NCBI GenBank assembly: GCA_964511405.1
Contig: CAZEFK010000217.1
Coordinates: forward strand, 1 to 12,010
DNA length: 12,010 bases
From: CAZEFK01 sp964511405
GTDB taxonomy: Bacteria > Pseudomonadota > Alphaproteobacteria > Elsterales > Elsteraceae
Reading direction: 5' to 3'
Both the position numbers and the translations under genes were made by a program. This document shows positions 6,170-12,010 of the stretch, piece after piece; the stretch's first letter is position 1; each line of letters starts with the position of its first letter. Under the pieces are notes generated by a model. That model was not told the DNA's origin. It saw only the letters and a list, made by a program, of their open reading frames with translations, and did no database searches.

Positions 6170-6898
6170 ATGGGAGACGTTGCCGACCGCTTCGTGCTGG
6201 TGCCGGGCCGCCGCCAGTCGCTGAGCGACCAGCTCTATGGCCAGATCCTGGAGCAGATCACGTCGGGCAGCCTGAAGGAGGGCGAGCGGCTGCCGACCGA
6301 GCAGCAGCTGTCGGCGCTGTTCGGCGTCTCGCGCCCGGTGGTGCGCCAGGCGCTGATGCGGCTGCGTGCCGACGGGCTGGTGCGGGTGCGCCAGGGCGCG
6401 GGCTCGTTCGTCATGAGCCGGCCGGCCGCACGGCTGACCGATTTCGCCGAGAGCCCGGACATTGCGGCGCTGCTGCGCTGCATCGAGGCGCGGCTGCCGC
6501 TGGAGGGGGCGGCGGCCAAGCTGGCCGCCGAGCGGCGCACGCCTGAACAGTTCGCCCGCATCGCCGCCGCCCACGCCGCCTTCGCCGCCGAGGCCGGATC
6601 CGGCGGCATGACCGCCGAGACCGACCTCGCCTTTCACGCCAGCATCGCCGCCGCCACCGGCAACGAGTTCTTCGTCGCCTTGTTCGACGAGCTCGCCCAG
6701 GCGCTGCAGCGCTTCATGCGGCTGTCGCTGAACTTGACCCGCACCGGCTCGCCGGAGCGGGCGCGCCGCGTGGTCGGCGAGCATGCCGCGATCCTGCAGG
6801 CGATCCAGGCCCAGGACGGCGACGGCGCCCAGGTCGCGATGCTGTTCCACATCGGCGGCGCCCGCCGCCGAATGATCGACCGCAGCCGCGATCAGTAG
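6170..6898 (+). CDS. GntR-family regulator, FadR subfamily (FCD domain)
   Basis: 242 aa. An N-terminal winged helix (LSDQLYGQILEQITSGSLKE, LPTEQQLSALFGVSRPVVRQ, VRVRQGAGSFV; about 18-81) precedes an all-helical FCD ligand domain (about 97-232). The FCD metal or ligand residues are all present: D152 and H156 in TDLAFHASIAAATGN, H205 in GEHAAI and H227 in MLFHIGG. FCD regulators with this D-H-H-H set bind a metal and small organic acids or sugar acids, and usually repress transport and catabolic operons. It lies 7 nt after LysR without a clear Shine-Dalgarno, so translation may be coupled. Its gene is the closest regulator to the ABC importer starting at 8615, whose control region holds paired TTGTC/GACAA inverted repeats. 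That link is inference. Confidence 0.9.
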   Translation: MGDVADRFVLVPGRRQSLSDQLYGQILEQITSGSLKEGERLPTEQQLSALFGVSRPVVRQALMRLRADGLVRVRQGAGSFVMSRPAARLTDFAESPDIAALLRCIEARLPLEGAAAKLAAERRTPEQFARIAAAHAAFAAEAGSGGMTAETDLAFHASIAAATGNEFFVALFDELAQALQRFMRLSLNLTRTGSPERARRVVGEHAAILQAIQAQDGDGAQVAMLFHIGGARRRMIDRSRDQ

Positions 6899-6922
6899 GC
6901 CGGCCGGCGGCGCGCTCGGCCT
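6897..6922. terminator. Possible bidirectional stem between convergent genes
   Basis: AGGCCG (6897-6902) and CGGCCT (6917-6922) form 6-bp arms around a GC-rich loop that can pair further. The stem covers the GntR stop and the 34-bp gap to the convergent TPR-glycosyltransferase gene. There is no T-tract, so intrinsic termination is uncertain. Confidence 0.25.
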
Positions 6923-6932
6923 GGACGCGGGG

Positions 6933-8375
6933 CTATGGCGCGGGATGTGCCGGCCAGGGGTCGAACGGCTCGAGGCCGGTCCGCGCCGCATCGATGGTAA
7001 CCAGGCAGGTGGCGCGGCGATTGAGCCGGGCCGCCATTTGCGAGAACGAGGAGGTGTTGGTCGCGACCACGTCGGCCTGCATCAGAACATAGAAGTCGTA
7101 GATGAAGTCCAGAGCATGGGCCTCCGGCGACAAGTCCTTGCAGATAAAGGGGCGGAACCGGCGAAATAGCTCCTTCATCGCGTCGGCTTCGTCCGAGGCG
7201 ACATAGAGGACGGGCGCGTCGAGCGTATCCCAGATGCCCGCCAGCCAATCCAGGTACACCGCCGGGTCCGGCGCCCGCACCCCGGCATTCTTGGGCAGGC
7301 GGAGATCGCCCAGCCGGATGTGGACGGCCACGCAGGTCCGCCCGTGGCGTGCCAGCGCGGCCAGATGCCTGTCCAATCGGGGCCGCCAGGCATCGCGGAC
7401 GCGCAGCATGGCCTGGACGGCGGTCTTGGCGCCGGGCCAGCGCCAGAAGTCGCCGGCCGGCGAATAGAAGCGCGTATCGCCGGGCGGGTCGGCGGCGCTG
7501 GCGGGATCGGCGCCGGGATCCAAGTGGCGGGCCAAGGCGCCCATGTCGCTGCAGATCGGCATGTGGTGGGTCCGGTCAAGCGGGTCGGACAGGTCGAACA
7601 GGAAATGCCCCATCCAGTCGGCGGTGTGCAGCTCGAAGCCGAACCGCTCGGCGTACAGCCGGGCGACCACATAATTCTGGATCTGATGCCCAAGGCGACC
7701 GACATGGGTCAGCCCGGCAATGCTGATGACGGGGCGGCCGGACCGCGGCCGCCGTTCGGTCGGTCCGGTCAGCGACCGCATCATCAGCATGGCGGTGGTG
7801 GACAGATACTCTTGTTGGGTCAAGTCGATGGCGGATGCCCTCGCGAAGAACTGCGACGCGGCGGCCACGTCGCCCGACGCGGCATGCGCCCGCGACAGCA
7901 GCAGATAGAGCGGGGCCATCATGGCCGGGTCGCAGCGGCCGGCCAGGACCTCGACGCCGAGCAGCCGCTCGAGCCGCTGCACGGCCTCGGTGGCGCGGCC
8001 CGCCAAGATCAGGGCTTGGGCGAGGCCGTCATGGACGGCGGCGGATGCCGCGTCCTGCGACAGGGCTTCGAGATGCTGGACGGCGAGGGGCGCCTGGGTC
8101 TCGTCCTGCATCTCGACGATCGCCAGCGCCAGCGCGTACCGCGCATGTCGGTGCCGCGGGTCGATGCGCAAGGCCGCTTCGGCAAGGCGCACCGCGTCGC
8201 CGAACCGCCAGGCGACGCGGTGGCCGGCGCTGGCCGCCGCCAACGCGTCCGGATCGTCGGGAAAGCGCTGGGTCAGCGCCGCCGCGGCCACGAGCGCGCG
8301 GGCCCAGTCCTTGGCCAGGCAAGCGTCTTTGCATCGGGCCAGCAGGGTATCGCGGTTGGGTTGCTCGTCGCTCAT
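6933..8375 (-). CDS. TPR protein fused to a GT11-like fucosyltransferase-type glycosyltransferase
   Basis: 480 aa. Residues about 8-187 are helical TPR-like repeats (DWARALVAAAALTQRFPDDP, FGDAVRLAEAALRIDPRHRH, GRATEAVQRLERLLG, GDVAAASQFFARASAID). A proline/arginine linker (about 204-214) leads to a second domain. That domain opens with ISIAGLTHVGRLGHQIQNY (217-235), which resembles the GxLGNQxFQY start of GT11 alpha-1,2-fucosyltransferases. It contains VHIRLGD (351-357), the HxRxGD GDP-fucose-binding motif shared by GT11, GT23 and GT65, then LYVASDEADA (390-399) and the late DFYVLMQADVVATNTSSFS (427-445). No signal peptide or membrane segment is seen, so it is probably cytoplasmic and acts on a nucleotide-sugar donor. 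The acceptor is unknown. No polysaccharide or sugar-nucleotide genes are adjacent. The ATG at 8375 has only a weak GGGG upstream. Confidence 0.8.
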   Translation of the reverse strand: MSDEQPNRDTLLARCKDACLAKDWARALVAAAALTQRFPDDPDALAAASAGHRVAWRFGDAVRLAEAALRIDPRHRHARYALALAIVEMQDETQAPLAVQHLEALSQDAASAAVHDGLAQALILAGRATEAVQRLERLLGVEVLAGRCDPAMMAPLYLLLSRAHAASGDVAAASQFFARASAIDLTQQEYLSTTAMLMMRSLTGPTERRPRSGRPVISIAGLTHVGRLGHQIQNYVVARLYAERFGFELHTADWMGHFLFDLSDPLDRTHHMPICSDMGALARHLDPGADPASAADPPGDTRFYSPAGDFWRWPGAKTAVQAMLRVRDAWRPRLDRHLAALARHGRTCVAVHIRLGDLRLPKNAGVRAPDPAVYLDWLAGIWDTLDAPVLYVASDEADAMKELFRRFRPFICKDLSPEAHALDFIYDFYVLMQADVVATNTSSFSQMAARLNRRATCLVTIDAARTGLEPFDPWPAHPAP

Positions 8376-8474
8376 ATCCCCGGGTCCTGACCGTGGCGTC
8401 CGTCCGCCGACGACATCTCACAGGTGCGGCCGTTCGGCCAGTCTCTCGGGTGCGCGCGAGCGCCCGCGCAAGAT

Positions 8475-8493
8475 TTGTCATGGAGCATGACAA
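8475..8493. promoter_or_regulatory. Inverted repeat, operator copy 1 (TTGTC-N9-GACAA)
   Basis: TTGTCATGGAGCATGACAA has 8-bp perfect arms around GAG. It lies 122 bp before the importer start and 99 bp from the divergent TPR-glycosyltransferase start. The same half-sites at the same spacing recur at 8550-8568. Confidence 0.6.
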
Positions 8494-8549
8494 CTCGGGT
8501 CGCGTCGCGCACCGGCCTATTGACAACCCGCGCGGCGCGGTCGAGCCTG

Positions 8550-8568
8550 TTGTCAGGCAACAGGACAA
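8550..8568. promoter_or_regulatory. Inverted repeat, operator copy 2 (TTGTC-N9-GACAA)
   Basis: TTGTCAGGCAACAGGACAA repeats the half-sites and the 9-bp spacing of copy 1, 75 bp downstream. It overlaps a second dyad, CCTGTTG-N5-CAACAGG (8546-8564). A weak promoter can be drawn over it (CTGTTG 8547-8552, 17 bp, TAACGT 8570-8575), so binding here would block the importer operon. A further lone half-site, TTGACAACCCG, is at 8520-8530. Confidence 0.55.
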
Positions 8569-8614
8569 ATAACGTCCGCCGTCAATCGGCTGGGTCAGCC
8601 TGGGGAGGACCGTC

Positions 8615-9894
8615 ATGGGGCTCGTCCACCGTCGCGATGTCGTGCGGGGCGCTGCGGCGGCCGCCGCGCTTGCTCTGCTGCCGGGGGCCCGGGCTCACGC
8701 CGCGGCCGCCGCCATCCGTTGGGTGTGGTGGGGCAATCCCGAGCGCGACCGCCGCACCAATGCGGCGATCCAGGCCTTCCAGGCGCGCCATGCCGAGATC
8801 AAGGTCAGCGGCGAGGCCGCGGCCTGGCCCGACTACTGGCCGAAGGTGGCGACGCAGGTCGCCGGGCGGCGCGCCGCCGACGTCCTGCAGATGGACTACC
8901 GCTATCTGATCGAATATGCGCGCCGCGGCGCGCTCAGGCCGCTCGACGACCTGATCCCGGATCCGCTGGATCTGACCGGCTTCGACAAGTCCGAGACCGC
9001 CGGCGGCACGGTGGACGGCAAGATCTATGGCGTCAGCGTCGGCGCCAACGCCTTCTCGGTGCATTGGAACAAGGCGGCGTTCCAGCGCGCCGGTGTGCCC
9101 GAGCCCAAGCCGCACTGGACCTGGGACGATCTGGTCGCCGCCGCCGCCGCGATCGCCAAGGCCGGGCCCAAGGGCTTCTATGGCGTGGCCGACGGCGGCC
9201 GCTATGACGAAGTGCTGGAGCGTTGGCTGCAGCAGCGCGGCAAGGGCTTCTTCACGCCCGAGGGGCAATTGGCCTTCACCGCCGACGATGCCGCCGAGTT
9301 CTTCGCCTACTGGGACGACCTGCGCAAGCGCGGCATCGCCACCCCGGCCGACGTCACGGCGACCGATCGCGGCGAGCTCAATTCCAGCATGCTGACCACC
9401 GGCAAGGCGGCCATGGCCTGGCACCACGCCAACCAGCTGCCCGGCGTCCAGGGCCTGATGACCGATCCGGTCGGCCTGGCGACCTATCCCGCGCCGGCGC
9501 CGGGCAAGCCCGACGGCAATTACCTGAAGCCGTCGCAGCTGATGAGCGTCTATGCCAAGTCGCCGCAGCCCAAGGCCGCGGCGTCGCTGATCCGATTCGT
9601 GATCGCCGACCCCGAGGGCGCCGGCATCCTCGGCATCGAGCGCGGCGTGCCGGAGTCGAAGGCCCTGCGCGAGCGGCTGTCGGCCGACCTGCTGCCCCTC
9701 GACCGGCAGGTCGTCGAGTATGTCGGCATCGCGGCCGCCAGCGCGGTCCGGCTGCCGCCGCCGGCGCCCAAGGGCGGCGGCCAGGTCAACCTGCTGGTGC
9801 CGCGCATCGGCGACAAGATCGCCTTCGGACAGGTGAGCGTGAAGGACGGGGCCAAGGAGCTGGTCGACACCCTGACCACGATGCTGAAGCAGGC

Positions 9895-9898
<4 letters not shown>
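8615..9898 (+). CDS. Tat-exported carbohydrate ABC transporter substrate-binding protein (SBP_bac_1 family)
   Basis: 427 aa. The N-terminus HRRDVVRGAAAAAALALL (5-22) is a twin-arginine signal (RR at 6-7, short hydrophobic core), with a signal-peptidase site predicted after AHA (27-29). The mature protein follows the family 1 extracellular solute-binding pattern: IRWVWWGNPERDRRTNAAIQ, a WPDYWPKVATQVAG lobe, GKIYGVSVGANAFSVHWNKAAFQRAGVPEP and a LLTTGKAAM-type segment (MLTTGKAAMAW). Such proteins deliver oligosaccharides, sugar alcohols or glycerol phosphates to CUT1 importers. Many aromatic residues near the N-terminus suit sugar stacking, but the ligand cannot be named. GGGGAGGA (8602-8609) is a strong Shine-Dalgarno. 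The stop overlaps the start of the first permease gene. Tat export suggests it folds before export. Confidence 0.9.
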
Positions 9899-10822
<924 letters not shown>

Positions 10823-10833
<11 letters not shown>

Positions 10834-11731
10834 GGCGCTCGACCTGCCGGCGCTGACCGTCAGCCTGGCGCGCGCCCGGCAGGGCCGCGAACGGCGGCAG
10901 CGCGTGCTGGCCAGCCTGCGCCATGCGCTGCTGATCCTGCTGTCGGCCGGTACGCTCTATCCGCTGATGTGGATGGTCGCGGCCTCGTTCCTGCCCGAGA
11001 ACGAGATCCTGGCCAGCGTCTCGCCCTTTCCGACCAGCCTGCGCCTCGACAGCTATGCCCGGGGCTGGACCGCCTTGTCGGTCAGCTTCACGACCTTCTA
11101 TGTGAACTCGACGATCATCGCGTCGCTGTCGGTGGTCGGCAGCGTGTTCGCCTCGTCGCTGGTCGCCTTTGCCTTCGCCCGCCTGACGTTTCCGGGCCGG
11201 CGCATCCTGTTCGCCCTGATGCTGCTGACGCTGATGATCCCGCAGCATGTGACCCTGATCCCGCAATACATCCTGTTCCTGAACCTGGACTGGATCGACA
11301 CCTTCCTGCCGCTGGTCGTGCCGAAATTCCTGGCGGCCGATGCCTTCTTCATCTTCCTGATGGTGCAGTTCTTCCGCACCATTCCGCGCGAGATCGAGGA
11401 GGCCGCACGCATGGACGGCTGCGGGCCGTGGCGGATCTACCGGCGGATCATCATTCCGCTGTCGACGCCGGTGCTGGCGACCGCGGCGATCTTCTCGTTC
11501 ATCTTCACCTGGGACGATTTCTTCGGGCCGCTGGTCTATCTGGGCCAGCCCGAGACCTACACGGTGCCGCTGGCGCTGCGCACCTTCGCCGGCTCGACCG
11601 AGCAGACCAACTGGGGCGAGCTGTTCGCCATGTCGACCTTGTCGCTGATGCCGGTGTTCGTGGTCTTCATCCTGTGCCAGCAGCTGGTGATCCACGGCGC
11701 GTCCGGCCTGCGCCTGAAGCGGGGGAGTTGA
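10823..11731 (+). CDS. CUT1-type ABC transporter permease (MalG/UgpE-like)
   Basis: 302 aa with six predicted membrane helices (about 33-54, 93-118, 128-151, 166-186, 213-232, 269-290). It has the MalG-like start (LYPLMWMVAASF with a following periplasmic loop) and the EAA coupling loop EEAARMDGCGPWRIYRRIII (192-211). Periplasmic PFPTSLRLDSYARGW and late WDDFFGPLVYL are common in this family. It starts inside the previous permease gene (11-bp overlap), so the two halves are made together. A GGGGGAG Shine-Dalgarno for the ATPase lies at its very end. Confidence 0.93.
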
Positions 11732-11732
11732 G

Positions 11733-12010
11733 ATGGCCAAGGCGCGTCTGGTCGGTGTCGAGAAGCGGTTCGGCCCGATCGCCGTGATCCAGGGCGTCGA
11801 CCTGGAGATCGGCGACGGTGAACTGGCGGTGTTCGTCGGCCCCTCGGGCTGCGGCAAGTCCACGCTGCTGCGCATGATCGCCGGGCTGGAGGCCATCGAC
11901 TGCGGCCTGTTCCTGCTCGACGGCCAGCCCATGAACGAAGTGCCGGCGGCGAAGCGCGGCGTCGCCATGGTGTTCCAGTCCTACGCCCTCTATCCGCACA
12001 TGACGGTGGC
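11733..12010 (+). CDS. ABC transporter ATPase, MalK/UgpC type (N-terminal part, cut by window edge)
   Basis: 92 codons plus two bases before the right edge. It opens MAKARLVGVEKRFGPIAVIQ. The Walker A motif GPSGCGKST is at 36-44, and the Q-loop FQSYALYPHMTV starts at residue 81 (Q82). The YALYPHMTV sequence is characteristic of MalK/UgpC/MsmK ATPases. It starts 1 nt after the permease stop with GGGGGAG (11721-11727) 5 nt before the ATG. It should power the two permeases above. The signature motif, Walker B and the C-terminal regulatory domain lie outside the window. Confidence 0.93.
   Translation, partial: MAKARLVGVEKRFGPIAVIQGVDLEIGDGELAVFVGPSGCGKSTLLRMIAGLEAIDCGLFLLDGQPMNEVPAAKRGVAMVFQSYALYPHMTV

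Noticed and set aside
7320..8390. 356-codon plus-strand open frame opposite the TPR-glycosyltransferase
   Set aside because: The minus-strand protein has real motifs (HIRLGD, GRLGHQ), while the plus-strand product is Gly/Arg/Gln-rich without a domain or a ribosome binding site.

Overview
The window is about 12 kb of very GC-rich DNA with densely packed genes, short or overlapping junctions and strong third-position G/C. This fits an alphaproteobacterium, probably Rhodospirillales- or Rhizobiales-like. The pointers are a CYP199A-type P450 with its ferredoxin, a DUF1127 mini-protein, a GcvA-type LysR regulator and a degenerate REP-like intergenic hairpin. No RNA gene, CRISPR array, insertion sequence or phage gene was found.

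Region 1 (1-279, minus): the N-terminal 93 codons of a TPR-like protein that runs off the left edge. It is divergent from the next operon.

Region 2 (280-4825): a complete aromatic-acid mono-oxygenase operon on the plus strand. A perfect 28-bp palindrome (MarR-type operator) sits upstream. The genes are a periplasmic Liv-type substrate-binding protein, a cytochrome P450 with every CYP199A4 active-site residue I can recall, a putidaredoxin-type [2Fe-2S] ferredoxin and a GTG-started FAD/NADH ferredoxin reductase. A MarR regulator faces the operon and overlaps the reductase tail-to-tail by 46 bp. The simplest reading is: capture a para-substituted benzoate (such as a methoxybenzoate) in the periplasm, import it through Liv-type permeases encoded elsewhere, and O-demethylate or hydroxylate it with a self-contained class I P450 chain. 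MarR would derepress the operon in response to the aromatic.

Region 3 (4826-6898): a 72-bp REP-like imperfect hairpin, a 58-aa DUF1127 protein (minus) divergent from a GcvA-type LysR regulator, and a FadR-subfamily (FCD) GntR regulator 7 nt downstream of LysR. The LysR promoter region holds a perfect 7-bp-arm inverted repeat and may produce a leaderless mRNA.

Region 4 (6933-8375, minus): a 480-aa fusion of N-terminal TPR-like helices to a GT11-like (fucosyltransferase-type) glycosyltransferase domain.

Region 5 (8376-12010): a 239-bp divergent control region with two identically built inverted repeats (TTGTC-N9-GACAA) 75 bp apart. It precedes a CUT1-type carbohydrate ABC importer: a Tat-exported binding protein, two overlapping permeases and the start of a MalK/UgpC-type ATPase cut by the right edge. 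The nearby GntR protein is the best in-window candidate for the regulator binding these repeats.
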